Source: Papaver somniferum (lineage: Eukaryota > Streptophyta > Magnoliopsida > Ranunculales > Papaveraceae). Taken from it: a stretch of 64,000 nt of DNA. Made by a program: the position numbers and the translations under genes. A model generated the notes under the pieces. That model made no database searches. It had not been told where the DNA came from and saw nothing but the letters and a program-made list of their open reading frames with translations. Where the stretch lies: the NCBI RefSeq assembly GCF_003573695.1, contig NC_039361.1, forward strand, positions 100,938,279 through 101,002,278, given 5' to 3'. Each line of letters begins with the position of its first letter. The first letter of the stretch is position 1. Shown here piece by piece: positions 34,135 to 46,374 of the stretch.

Positions 34135-34314
34135 CGGTTATACCCGCCACCCTATCCTACCCAACCCGCCAATTAATGGGTCGGGTAGGATATTACCCGT
34201 TTAATGACGGGTAGAGTAACGGGTAAAAAATTTCTTACCCGCCAGTTAGCGGGTAGGGTGGCGAAATGGACCACTTCCTACCCACCCTACCCGTTATGCA
34301 GTCCTAGAAATCAC

Positions 34315-34907
34315 TATTACGAGGATTGTCCAAAATCTCTCTCATTCTATGTGTCCGTGTAATATATTGATTAATACCTGCTAAAATTGTAAGAAAAAAA
34401 TAAAACATTAAAAAGAACTTTCAAGATAAACATGGAAAGTGACATACAAGTGAAAGCATAGTGGAAAACTCTACATATTGAATCATCAAATGAGAAGAAT
34501 TCTCCTCTCTTAAATCACATTCAAAATATTGGTTATAGCAACACCACAATCATCGACCGAAATAGAATATTATCCAGAGGAATTAAATATGCATTCTCAC
34601 TGTTGCTTAGGAACCGTGGGAGAGGCTATAAAGTTATGGAGGGAGTAACACTGCACTACGTAGAAAACTTAAAGAGAATGGATAACCACAAGGTGATTAC
34701 ATTTTCTATATTGTTCCTAAAATATGGAACAAGATAATGACATCTAAATTAATTGATCTTGTTAGAGCAAGTTTTATGGTGAAATCCAACCTATTCCAAG
34801 TGTGGAAAAACCATGAATTTTCAAGTCTAGTGGCTTCCAAGTTGAGGAATTCCACAGAAAATCCAAGCAGGGTTCCATGAATTAATGGAAGGATCCGTGG
34901 AATCCAT
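34315..34907. other. No gene seen
   Basis: AT-rich. GTTAGAGCAAGTTTTATGGTG near 34759 resembles one end of a plant MITE, without a matching partner. Confidence 0.45.
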
Positions 34908-35128
34908 CTAAACGCTATTGAGAATAGCGCTTAACGCCAATAAGAATAACGCAGTAAAAGACAAGGAACGCTAATAAGATAGCGCTCAATGCTAATAAGA
35001 ATAGCATAAGTCAAGCGCTATTAACAATGGCGTTTAGCGCTATTCAAAATAGCATTGTTGAGCGCCATTCATAATAGTGTTGAGCGCCATTGAAAATAGC
35101 GTTTAACGCTATTGAGAACTGCGTTAGC
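34908..35128. repeat. Array of short palindromic GCGCTATT...AATAGCG motifs
   Basis: About ten copies of an imperfect palindrome of the form AACGCTATTGAGAATAGCG occur at irregular spacing, alternating in orientation (CGCTATT and AATAGCG). Single-stranded DNA or RNA of this stretch could form a long multi-branched hairpin. There is no coding frame. Confidence 0.75.
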
Positions 35129-36131
35129 TACTACTTATTTATTTTACACTCTTCTCACATCATTCATGTTTCTTTACCTATGAATTGAAACTAAAAAAAA
35201 AAATTTAATGCAAAACAAAATTTAAAGATTTGAAATTGAATACTTAAATTATCTAATTTAAACCAATATAATTAGTTAACGGATTTTCTTTTCATAGATT
35301 AAGTTACATGGATTGAAAAAACTAGAAACGACATTACATGGATTGAAATAAATAATATTTAGAATTTAACAAGCTTCATCATTTCTCAAAGTTCACATCA
35401 TCATCGGTAAGATCACGATATTTAATTTCCGAAAGCGGGATGGCTCTTAAGAATTTGGTACACATGATCATATGCGAAATCTTTGTTGTTAAGTTAAGAA
35501 TAGAGAGTTCTAGCATGTGACTCCTACAAAATAAATAGACATAATCTCTCATATTTATAAAATTAATAATTTAAAATATGTAGATAATTGAAAATAAGAG
35601 GTTCCATTAAATAATACTTACAACTTCTTCTAACGTCCATCCTCCCTCGGACATATTTGCATAAATTGAATGTATGATACCCATGTAAATTTTGGTTTGC
35701 TTTTTCATCACCGCCCAACTATTTTGAATACTTTGCGTTGTTCTTCCATTTTCATTACTTAAAAGAAACCCAAAACCCAAAATGAATGAAAAATGCTAAT
35801 TAGAAGGAAAATAAAAATCACAAACATATAATAATGTGATAAAGCAATGTAACAAATGCATGACATTAAATTCCTGTCTAATATACTTTCTTTTTTTTTT
35901 TTGGGGGGGGGCGAGATAGTATATGTGCATGATATACAATATTTTTTTCGTGGTGGGTTGACAATAATTTTATTTAGCAGGATGGATTGATTCAAGTAAT
36001 ACTTAAAAACGAAACAATGTAACCGGAGGACATATAATTTCAGTATTGACTATCATAGATTAAACTATTAGTGAGAATGTAAAACTTACTTGGGCATCAG
36101 TAAAAGCATTGCAAAAAACCAAAAGGTTGAG
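35129..36131. other. No gene seen
   Basis: AT-rich, with homopolymer runs (T-tract then G-tract at about 35888-35910). No recognisable gene. Confidence 0.55.
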
Positions 36132-36150
36132 CCGGGGCTGAAGGCCCCGG
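36132..36150. other. GC-rich perfect hairpin
   Basis: CCGGGGC, loop TGAAG, GCCCCGG, in otherwise AT-rich DNA, followed by AATACCCAGT. It resembles a Helitron 3' terminus (hairpin then CTRR), but the terminal motif is CCAG rather than CTRR. Could also be an unrelated foldback. Confidence 0.4.
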
Positions 36151-36559
36151 AATACCCAGTACATGTCATACAAAAAAAAAAACCAGTTTGCACATAAGAC
36201 AAATCAAAAGTGGCTCTGTCTTATATGAAAATTGGTACATTTTTCGGTAAACTGGTACATCACACTAGCATCCATGATTTCCCTGGTTACCGAGTACCTC
36301 TTCAACTGGTGATGGGAAAATTGAAGGACAAGTGTCAAGCATGACAAGACCCCTTCCAGTTTCATAAAAGTGGATTTGTGTATTTAGTTCCACCCAACTG
36401 ATTTCCCTCGTAACATCCATTTCTTCCCTCTTAGGCCAGTTCATATGGGCATAGCAAACTGGCTAATTTGCCAGTTTTGTACCCATTATGGAGTTGGCAA
36501 ACAAGCAAACTGACCTGGCTAAGTGGCACAGGTCATGTTTTTACCGATCGGTCAAGACT

Positions 36560-37090
36560 ACATATGATTTGAAAAATTCATATTTCCAAATCGTATTTTA
36601 TCCTTCAAGTAAAAATAGAAACCAAATTTCCACACCGTAGGTTTTTCTAAGTTTGCTTAGGATTTGATTTTCAAACCGTAGATGAATTTTCCATAAGAAA
36701 AAACAAACACATTTTCATTACAGTGGGCTATTGATTTCGAACTGTGATTTCATCGGTGTTTACATACGGTTGGTATTCCAAACTGTATAGGGTTACTACG
36801 GTGGGTAGTAAGTCGTATATGATCCTGGGATCACCCACGGTTTGGATACCCCGCCGTACATGAAGACTATGGTATGAATAGCATTTAGTGCTTTCATGAA
36901 CCTACGATGTTGTTCCCCCACCGTATAAGAATATACAATTTGCTTTCCCGATCGTACGTTACCTGGAATTTTCTACGGTTGGGAGATTCCAGATTTCTTA
37001 ATCGTATGTTATGCATACAGTTTGGAAATCATACCGTATATGATGCTTACAGTTGGGTTATGAAGAACCCCCAACCGCACAGTTTTAGAA
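36560..37090. repeat. Cluster of degenerate ACCGTATATGA / ACGGTTTGGA motifs
   Basis: At least a dozen diverged copies of short motifs such as CATACGGTTGG, AACCGTAGATG, ACCGTATATGATGC and CGTATGTTATGCATACAG, spaced about 30-60 bp in both orientations. It looks like an old satellite or a transposon subterminal repeat region (as in CACTA elements); no ends were found to decide. Confidence 0.55.
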
Positions 37091-39232
37091 AAAAAAATTT
37101 AACCTTAACTTAATCGAATTGAATTCTTTTGGCAATCAGAAACAAAAATAAATGGTGGGTTTTTTTAGTTATTTCATTTTATGATTGCTTCATCGCGATG
37201 GAGAAAAAGAATAGACGAAGAAGAATAATTGATATATGTTTTTTATAATCATCTTCATCATGATGAAATTATCGTCATCATCTTCATCATGATTTATAAA
37301 TGAGAAAAGAAGGAGAAGATAAGAGATTTAATTTTTCTTTTATATGATCATCATCTCCATCATAATTAACTGAGGATATTCTAGCCACTAACAAAATTAA
37401 TAGGATAAGGGATTTTAGAGATTACTATTCGATGGCCCCATTTTGTCATTTTGTGATCCCTTAAAACTAAAAACTTGGAGCCCCTATAATAGGTTTCTAA
37501 TATTATCTTCTGCAAGCTTTTTTAAAGGTTTATTAGTTTCAGTAAATATAATTTGAGTTCGCTAAATGTACAAGAATCACCATCATTCTTGTTCTTTGTG
37601 TTTACTATACATAATGCTCTCTATTTTCGAGCAAAAACGAATCAGTTTTTGTTTTTTTGGATTTCGTTTTTGCATAGACATATGCTAATGTGCAGCCACT
37701 TTTATGATCAGGAACTGAGGATCAATCTGAAAGGTAAATTATGTTTTTCCTAGTTTGATTAATCAAGTAGATAGGTTCTTAACATTATATCATTTGAGGT
37801 GCGCTTGAGCAAAAACGAATTCGTTTTTGTATACTTATGAACTAGATTTCTTGATTTCCTGAATAGGTGTAGCACAATCTTTCTAAAATGGCGATCGATC
37901 TCACGCTTCATATTTGGGTTTGCGTACTAGTTTTGTTTTTTTATTGAACATACATAAATATATCATTGTTTTTTTATTCTGGAGCTATCGAGGAAAAGAT
38001 GAATAGATTATGTAGATAATCCAACAACAAATAAATCAACAAGCAAAAATTGGGATTGCGATGCAAGGTTATGATATATCCTTGTTACCTTCTAGTTATC
38101 CATTTTCTAGAGAGCATCCTCCAAAACAACCAAACATATTAAGAAAATATAATACAAAGTAATATTTCACACCGTTAATAAGTTTCTTCATCTGGCTTCT
38201 GGAGTGAAGTATAAGCTGACGAGTAAATCAGCAATAACCCAAGTTCGCAGCCGCATTAAGAACTTGAGTGAAAACAACAAAAGTAGTTAGTGAACTACGA
38301 AGCATACGGTGGAAATGATGCATATAAAAGGTGAAATCCGATTTATTTTTATTTATTCAATACCAACGAAGTCTGCAGATAGCTTTCATTGCTTAATGTT
38401 CTTGTAGGTTTATGAGTTACACAATAAACATTGATTAATCAATAGTACACTTGTTCTGCTGCCACAAATCATGCAGGCTATATTATTTGATTATATTTGT
38501 TCATTTTTATGATACATATATGGACGGAGAGCTTTTTGGATTGTGAGTCTTTTCAAAATAATTTTGCAAGTGTCAGATGGAAGACATGGTAGAATGAAAT
38601 TCGAATTCATGAAGGAAAAGGGGGTGGGATAAACTGATCATACACATCTTCTTTTCTGTTTCCCAATGTGATTAATGTGTATTTGAAACTGTTTAATTTT
38701 GGTGGCACTCTTGTAATTTTGCGCTTAATTAACATGGTATTTTTAGGTAAACAAATAAGAAGTAAATGTGGTATTTCTTATGAGTTGGATCAGGTTGATC
38801 TTTCTGGAACTCCCAGTATTTCCAGATTGTCTTTTAATTAGTAGTCATATGCTATCATGTAAATAATATGCGAAACTAACCAGATAATGATAGGATCCGC
38901 AACTAATTCGATCTCTTTTTGATTTTAAATACCCCAAAATAAAATTAAAATGTAATGATTTATTCAAAAGAACATGAAAACCAAACATAAACTTGTTTTT
39001 GAATAAAATAATTATTCTGACATAGCTCTACACCATAAATGTCGAGCTAAATCAGCTCTTTTTAATATATATGTGCTACTCTTGGTTAGCAAGAAAGTAC
39101 CAATTGAAAACCACATAAGTTCTACCTCCATGGTTTGCATTGGCCAAGGATAATAACATGATCCCCCTACCTTGCCACCAAAGCATGTGGAAATGTGTGC
39201 ATCCTCTTCTAGTATCTCCGCTAATTACATGT
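37091..39232. other. No gene seen; CAT-type microsatellite near 37240-37300
   Basis: AT-rich. ATCATCTTCATCATGATG repeats lie near 37245-37365. CGAGCAAAAACGAATTCG-like phrases recur near 37630 and 37807. No convincing coding frame. Confidence 0.5.
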
Positions 39233-39363
39233 AAAAATTGGAATTAGCTTCAAGAATATTCGAATGTGCAAGTAAAAGTTGGAACTAGCTTCAAGAACAC
39301 TTGAATTTGCAAGTGAAATTTGGAATTAACTTCAAGAACATTTGAATTTGCGAGTGAAAATTG
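39233..39363. repeat. Tandem repeat, 41-bp unit, three copies
   Basis: Units of the form AATTAGCTTCAAGAACA then CTTGAATTTGCAAGTGAAA, three copies and a partial fourth, diverged by several bases each. Confidence 0.8.
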
Positions 39364-41079
39364 GAGTTCACGGTATTAAGTTTGCGGGTTTGAACCTATG
39401 AGCTCCTGTACTAAGTACAAATGGATAAAAAAATCAATAAAAAAGAGGTGGAACAAATCCAATCTAAGCTTCTTCGCACAAGAAAGTGAAGCCACTAAAA
39501 AGTGCTCTATATAATTGCAAATATTGAGTTGCAGTTGAACTAAAGCTGGTTAAAATACACAAAAACTCAAACTATTTGCAACAAACGAATTTTTATGAAA
39601 GTCAGTTATTTTTTATTAATTCAATAGTGGTTAACAATATTCAATATTTTTATTTATCTATAGAAAAGGAAACTAATCGAATAAATATTTGACGTATTTA
39701 CCGACGAAGATGAAAGCTAATGAAACTGATTGTAAAAATTTAAAAGTAAAAAGGGCAGATTTTGATTAAGGCTAAAATTAGAAAACTAAATGTTAGAAAA
39801 ATCTAAAATTACCCTTGTATTTAATCTTAAATACATTATTACCTATAAAAACGTGTAAACACTAATTTCAACTATTTTTATGTGTAAAGAGTAATTTGCA
39901 AAATGTATGATGGGTAATCATCCAATTTTTATTCCTATAAAACTAGTAAAATTTAGAAATGATTTATCTCTGAAACTATATCACAGATATTCGTAAATTT
40001 TATATCATTGAAAAACATTTTAAAACACCTAAATAACTAATATAAACATGCCTATCAAATTATACATATTTCTTATGTTAACAATAATCAACTACAATTA
40101 AAATAGTAGTTTTAAAAATATCTCCTTGTTTATTACTATAGGTCATCTATTTAGGGATAAAATTTAAAAATAAATATATCACCCATTTTGGGATGGAGGG
40201 AGTACCAACTTAGCATATACACAAACTCAAATTTTTCTTTATGTAAAGTAGGTAAATACGCCTTTCTCCTGATAGTCAATCAAAAAAAGTCAACCCTAGT
40301 CAACTTAGTCAATCTTCAATTTCTCTTCTTCTTATATTCAATTTCTGTTTTCCTTCCTTATTTTTGCTCTTAATTGTATCTTTATAGATTGTTTTTTTCT
40401 TCTTGAATTTTATCTTCTTTTAGTATCCTTAAAGCCCTAATTTATTTTATCCTTATCGTCTGATTTTAGTTACTCGATTTTAAATTCTCCATTCTTTTCG
40501 TGTAATCGAATCTCGAAACTGATTGGTTTCCTTCTTATACTTCTGTTATTTGATTCTGATTACTAGCTTCAAGTTATTTAACGACATTTTTGTTTTCTTT
40601 TGGTCTTTTCGACGGTGTTATGCAGCTTCGAAGACTCGTTGTCTGCATCAATGGTTGTGACGACGTTTGTTCACTCCAGTTGGCTCAAGTTCAATTAGTT
40701 AAAGGTTTATTGGGTTATTTTAAATACGGTGGTGCATCTTTACTATCTTATAGTAGGGTTATTATTAATTGTGTTGATTTATACAACGGATACATGGAAT
40801 TTAAGATTGGTTCTACCAACTTCTTCATCAAAAACTTCTTCCAAATGATTCAACACATGTTCATAGACTTTATTGCTCACCTTCTATTTTTTCAGTACCT
40901 TTTAATTCTTATCACCAAACTGTTACCCTAATAGTTAAATCTATCTACTACTTCTGCTTTCAGTTTTTCTCTTGTCATTCTTTAAATACCTTAACAGTTT
41001 TTGTTTTTATCCATTTTTTTTATCTCTCTATGAGAAGTAGTCTTATTTATCTTGTTATATCTAATAATATCAACAATGT
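39364..41079. other. No gene recognised
   Basis: AT-rich. A 113-residue frame at 40590-40931 has no motif I recognise. One end of a Stowaway-like MITE lies at 40190-40204. Confidence 0.5.
40190..40204. mobile_element. Single Stowaway-like MITE end
   Basis: GGGATGGAGGGAG followed by TA is the right terminus of a Stowaway-type MITE. The left terminus was not found upstream, so this is a truncated or diverged copy. Confidence 0.45.
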
Positions 41080-41888
41080 ATCTCATCATATGGAGGATAT
41101 CTCTTTAGAGGATCAGCCTGCAAGACCATTATACAACTGCTCTTACTCAAGGTATTAGAGACTAGAAAATTTGCTTGGCTGGTAAATTGCTTGCTTTTGG
41201 TATCATAGTTTGCCAGAATGCTGAGAAAGAAACAAGATTTATTTGGAATCATTTAAAATGTAATAATCAGTGGTAGCTAATGGTAGATCTCTAGAGGATA
41301 ATATTTTTGCTATTAGATTCTATATTACTGAAGATAAGAGGTTATTTTGTGTTTGTAGGAGCTTGGAACTTTAATGGCATCTAATAGTTCATAGATATTA
41401 GCATCCGTATTTTCCTTATTAGAAACTTAACTTTGATACAACACCTATTTGGTTTGAATACAAATTCCTTCTCCCTGAATTCATTTACCCATAAACTCTG
41501 ACTATTTTTGGTAACATAGTTGGAGAAATCATTGTTGTTGAACCTTATGGTATTCATCTTACCACTTCAAGAAAGTTTAGAGGTATGATCATGATGAAAG
41601 TTACTACTCTTATTATCAAAGGTATTCATGCTGCTAATGCAGCAGGTTTTTCCTAGATGGGTGGGTTTCTTTTTGGAAAAGCAGCCTTATGAACTATATG
41701 AAAAATGTAAAGTTCCCGATCATGATGATAATCACTGGAATGATAGAACGACTCATCGACCCAATATGAAAAGAACTGTGGGAAATTTTGGTCATGGTGT
41801 TGAACCTTTTCTCCTGGCACAAAGAGATCCTCAAGAACTAGCAAATTTATTTATACAACATGGTTACCAGAGGAGATCTAATGTGTGA
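41080..41888 (+). pseudogene. Decayed LINE-like ORF1 (DUF4283 plus CCHC) relic, possible
   Basis: No intact frame. Piecing together plus-strand frames gives CLAGKLLAF (about 41175), then NIFAIRFYITEDKR and AWNFNG (about 41300-41380), then GNIVGEIIVVEPYG (about 41510), then WVGFFLEKQPYELYEKCKVPDHDDNHW (41655-41735). This order of motifs (GKLL, FxFxxEEDKRR, GPWxFxG, a later WVxFxYExLPxxCxxC knuckle) is that of DUF4283/zf-CCHC proteins, the ORF1 of plant L1-type LINEs. The knuckle has lost its first and last cysteines. No reverse transcriptase follows. The assignment is tentative. Confidence 0.4.
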
Positions 41889-42417
41889 GAACCAGTCTTA
41901 TCTCAACCTGGTCCTCTTGATGGTATGCATATCTCATATTTTACGGTTACCGATACGCAATCTAACTCTTCAATTTCATATGTTGATAGAGCAATATAAT
42001 ACTCCATAATAACTCTTTTATATCCACTGCAAGCACTAGTTTTGGTAGTCGTGCCGTCATTCAGCGTAAAAAAAACTCGTAATATATACACAGTTGTCTT
42101 ATCTGATGATGAATTTGTCCAGGATTTTGCTATTCAACAAGCTTCTACAAGCCATCAACATAATGTTTCCCCTATAACATCGGCTACTTATCATACTATG
42201 GACCATGATGTTCAAGATAGTGAAGCATATGTTGATACATTGCGAGGTTAATGTTATTGAAGCTCATACTAATGTGAACTTTGAGCCAACTATATCGGAC
42301 ATTGTTGCTGGGAATCGATTTCTAATGGTAACCTCACTGATGATGGACAACAGGTACATTTTTATAACCTTTCTGCAAACTTGTTCGTTTTTATCCTTTT
42401 ACATTTTTATCTTCTTT
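41889..42417. other. No gene recognised
   Basis: A 69-residue plus-strand frame (42042-42251), hydrophilic, matches no family known to me. It could be the tail of the LINE-like relic. Confidence 0.4.
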
Positions 42418-42560
42418 CACTACACCATATTTGCATATTAGTAACGAAAGTGTGGCCATTACTAATTCACAACTACATATTTCAGTTACTAAAATTTAGT
42501 AACAGCTCATTTTCAGTTATGAATTTCGTACCGATTCGTAACGGTCCAATTTCTGTTTCC
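42418..42560 (+). mobile_element. CACTA-like terminus with subterminal repeats
   Basis: CACTACACCATATTTGC followed by several AGTAAC / GTTAC motifs (about 42440-42560) resembles the left end of a plant CACTA (En/Spm) element, which usually begins CACTAC and carries short subterminal repeats. No opposite end (GTAGTG) or transposase was found in the window. Confidence 0.45.
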
Positions 42561-45500
42561 ATTAGTAACTGGTGTATTTGAATCATGCGAAACGAGCGTG
42601 TGCATGGAAACACTTTCTAATTTTATTCTGCCCAAATTTTATAACTGTTAAGAAATCTTGGAAATGTTTCCACCCTATATATCTAACTTATCTAACCCTA
42701 ACTCTCCCTTCCCACAATTATCCTTTCATTTTCCATTCCTTCTTCAACGAGCAGAGAAGAGCATCCATGGATGGCATCTTCTCTTCCTTCCTATTCTCTT
42801 GCTTCTGCTCGAACACCACCATCACCATCTCACTGACGCCAATGACACTATCTAACCTTTTCTTCTTCAAAGATCATTTTTTCTTGAACCCTCTTGTTTA
42901 ATCTCTAGACTAGAAAACATAGATCCGGTATTTTTATCTATTATCTAGGGTTTTAATTATAGAGATTACTTCGATTAAGAAAATCCTTTCCCAATTTTAG
43001 AGTCGTTCTTAATCAGGTGATATTTCAATGGTGGTTTAGTTTTTGTTGAATTTTTTGATTTGGTCCATTTCTAGGTTAGTCAATCTAATTTTGGTTATTT
43101 CATGTTTGTTAATGCAACTTTTGTAATTTTTTTTGATGAAGGAGATGTATTAAGCTTCAACTCCTTAGGGATTTTTGATAGCCGTTAGAAGGTGGACAAG
43201 CTAGAGAACTACCAAACAAGAATACATAAGGTATAACAGATCAACTACTTTGTGATTTCTTTACTTCTAGATAGAAGTTCATGTTTTACGAATGAAATTT
43301 GTAATTTTGAATCCGGGTTCTGATTTTATTTTAGATTTTGTTAATCAATTTGGTTCCGTACACTCTCACTTTAATATTGCTCTTGAAATTGGTTAATATT
43401 TCTCAGTGCTTGATGAATATGATTTCAAAAATAACACAAAAGATGAATACAAACGGCCTCACATCTTTAACACCTCGATTTATTTGATTTAGGAAAATGA
43501 GTCAGAGACACCTTTATTACATGAATATAATGGTATTATAAAAGAAAGTGGTGCATCTCTCGAGGTAAGCATGTATCGTTTTCTTCATACAGTAAGCCTT
43601 TTATTCAGCTGTTTTCAAAGTTCATATTTTCCTCACGGACTTAGTGACTCGATAGGAGGAGTGACGACTGCTATATGTGGTGATGACTCGTGCTTGTAAG
43701 AAACTCTATATTTTGTATGTTACCATGGACTTGAATTGGAAGGCAACTCCAAACTTGCCTCCGTCTATTTCAATTTGCAGCTGGCAGCGTGGTAAACTAA
43801 CAAATTCAAACCTTTTCAGTTGCTTCAACCATCATGTTTTCTAAAAGAAATTCCACGCCACATTCTCGATGTTCAGGTACCTAACATTCCGATGTATTTA
43901 AGGAAAATTTGTTGAGAATTTCAGTTTAGAGTAGCTTCTGTAACGGTACTTAGGCCATTTTGATATTGTTTACTACTTCTCTAGTCAATCATCTTGACAA
44001 GAAGATACCCTTTTTTGAAGGTTAAAATAAATAGTTTAAGTTTATTTGTCTCATATTTTAATTCAATTTTATAATTTGTTGGTTGACGAATCACTCCATG
44101 TTCAATGCAGGATGAATTGACTAGAAATGAAATGTCAAACATGACCAAAAATCCCCAGGAGGAATTGATCAGAGTGTTGATGTTACACTAAAGAACATAT
44201 ATGAAAAATGGTAAACCGCATATCCAAATTAGGTATTAACCTATCTAAATACATGAGTTTTTCTCTAAATCTGAATTTTCACGTCACACCCTAATAATTA
44301 AACCTGCTTCATGATTACAACCTAACTTGAAATATCAAACCTAGATTATCGAATTTAAGAATCATAATTACATAAGATAATTTAAAGCAACATCAACTTC
44401 TTCTTCTTCCTGGATCAGTCAACCACAATATCATCACACTTCTCATTCGACCTAACAACCTATAATCCTCTATGAATCACTTAAACCAAATCTAAGATCA
44501 ATCTCTTTGAATTGAGATTGACAGAAAGGAAAACAGAAGAACAGAGGAGAAGAAAGAAAAGAAGAAGAGAATATAATAAAAAAAAATCGATTTATTTTTG
44601 TATAAACCAAAGATAATTACTTAGGAACCCATCCGATTGGATGTGGGTTGCCTGATGAATAGTTCTATTGAAATGAGATGAAAGGTTCCCTGAGTAAAAT
44701 TCTCAGTTGCTTAAATAACATCTATTCTCAAAAGGATTATTTTGCAAATAAGATAATTTCTTCTTCGTCCGGTATCAAAATGACGCATTCGAGGAGTCCA
44801 TTCTGAGTAATTTTTTGTGATCTATCCAATGGTACTAGTTTCATGTATAAATTATTGTTTGACTAATTTTCACGTTTAGTTAATCAACTGGTCAAATAGT
44901 GTTGACGAGCTTTCGAATCTTTACATTCTACTCACCTTATAAGAATTTCCCTCTCGAAAATTAGATTAACCTACCTCTCAATGTAAGTACTTCCGATATA
45001 TACAAACACGCGAAACTCAACTCTTTTCATAGGAGTTCGAAGCAATATATAATTGGACTAAGGGTCAATTGAGTAGAAAATATGTTTCTAATACTTAAGC
45101 TACTTTATAGAGTATAGTCTAAGACACGACATACACTCAATTCATTAATTGATAACATATGAGCAATATTTAACTTTATAACTTCATGTTTCTATTATTC
45201 CTAAATTTACTAAATTTCTTCAAGGAATAATTCTATGAGAGCTATTCTACGGCCAACAGTATCTTTAATGGGTTTAAGTAAAATCTATCAATTACTTATT
45301 TATTATAATATAATCATTTTCTTAGATTCTAAAGATTTTCTACTTATGTTATATGTAAACTTAGAAATCTAAATTTAAGGGTTTATCTAAACTCTAATAA
45401 ATCAATCTTACTAAGTGTTACTACTTCTATCATCTGAGGACACTAGGTAATTATGTTTATTATCCAAACTCTTAAGAGTTGCACTATAAGTAAAATTTGG

Positions 45501-45640
45501 AACTGTTTTGACATATACATATTATTAATAATTACTCCTTCTGTTTCAAAAATATACGTTGGTTTCATGTACAAATTACACATGAAACCAGCTGTTTGTA
45601 CCGTGAATAAAATACACGGATGGCCCAGTATTCATTCCCG
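42561..45640. other. No gene recognised
   Basis: AT-rich. Short frames only. A phrase ENESETPLLHEYNGIIKESGA is read at about 43496-43560, followed by a GTAAGC donor-like site; it could be an exon of an unknown gene or element. TACTCCTTCTGTTTCAAAAA at about 45534 resembles a single Stowaway-like end. CTTCTTCTTCTTCC runs at 44395-44410. Confidence 0.45.
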
Positions 45641-45945
45641 TTAGCCCGTGATAGAAGATTCCAGAAGTCTTGTTGCCCAAGTTGCTTGCACATCAAGTTT
45701 ACATCAGAATTAGGGTTACATAAACAATGTAAATACATGTATCCTAAATGCTAATAGGAGAGGGAAATCCTAGGTTAGCTAACCATAATTGTTGTAATCT
45801 CATATCAATAATATCTCTCTCTATGGGATTCCTCCGTGGATGTAGGCAACACTTTCCGAACCACGTTAAATTCTCGTCTTCTTATTTATTTTCAGTCGTC
45901 TTTTAGCCCTAATTCGCATCAAATCATCAATTACATCGTGTTCAG
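45640..45945 (+). repeat. LTR-like remnant (R/U5 pattern)
   Basis: CTCCGTGGATGTAGGC, then CGAACCACGTTAAATTC, then a TTCAGCGCCTAAAAC junction that resembles an LTR end next to a GCGCC-type primer site. The same pattern occurs in the gypsy LTR at 3316-4278. Left boundary uncertain; no coding part follows. Confidence 0.45.
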
Positions 45946-46374
45946 CGCCTAAAACTATTTTTGGGTACAAACACCAGCCTATGTTTTTGAAAAAGAGCAA
46001 GTATAATATTTGGATGTAATCAAACTATACTAATTATTTCAAAAGAAAGTCACTTCTACTAGTTTGAGAGTTTTAAACTCAATTAAAATGAGTTTTAGAT
46101 GCATATATGAAAATCAACTTAATTATGGGAATTTTCTACTATGAGGGTCTAAAATCTCTGTCCTTTTGTTCATCTACATTAATTTATATTCTAGCAGATG
46201 AATATCTCTAAGTTCCTCATACTAGTGTCTAATTCATAAATTAATGTTTCTAAATATATGTATAGGTACTCAATAAGTTTCTAAATAAATTTTGGGTTCT
46301 ATCAGAATTACTAACCTCACTATTTCTCCAGTGTTGGGTTGATTACATGTTCATAATTTCAAACTCAATCACGA
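45946..46374. other. No gene seen
   Basis: AT-rich sequence between two LTR remnants. Confidence 0.5.

Larger units (their letters stand above)
29514..34306 (+). mobile_element. Ac-like hAT transposon, complete ends, defective transposase, captured host fragment
   Basis: The element is 4793 bp. The left end is TAGGGGTGCA, and the right end read inward is TAGGACTGCA: an imperfect TIR of the Ac-like hAT type. The flanks are GAAATCAT (29506-29513) and GAAATCAC (34307-34314), an 8-bp target duplication with one difference. Subterminal GGGTAGG / CCTACCC motifs crowd both ends (29520-29690 and 34138-34295). Inside are a BED-finger transposase start and a hAT dimerisation domain on the plus strand, and a DUF2828-like fragment on the minus strand. 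All hallmarks agree. Confidence 0.92.

Noticed and set aside
39370..39405. tRNA or SINE B-box-like GGTTCAAACCC on the minus strand
   Set aside because: No A box at the right distance, no cloverleaf and no poly-A-tailed repeat around it.
40590..40931. 113-residue plus-strand frame as a gene
   Set aside because: No motif and AT-driven composition; could not be supported.
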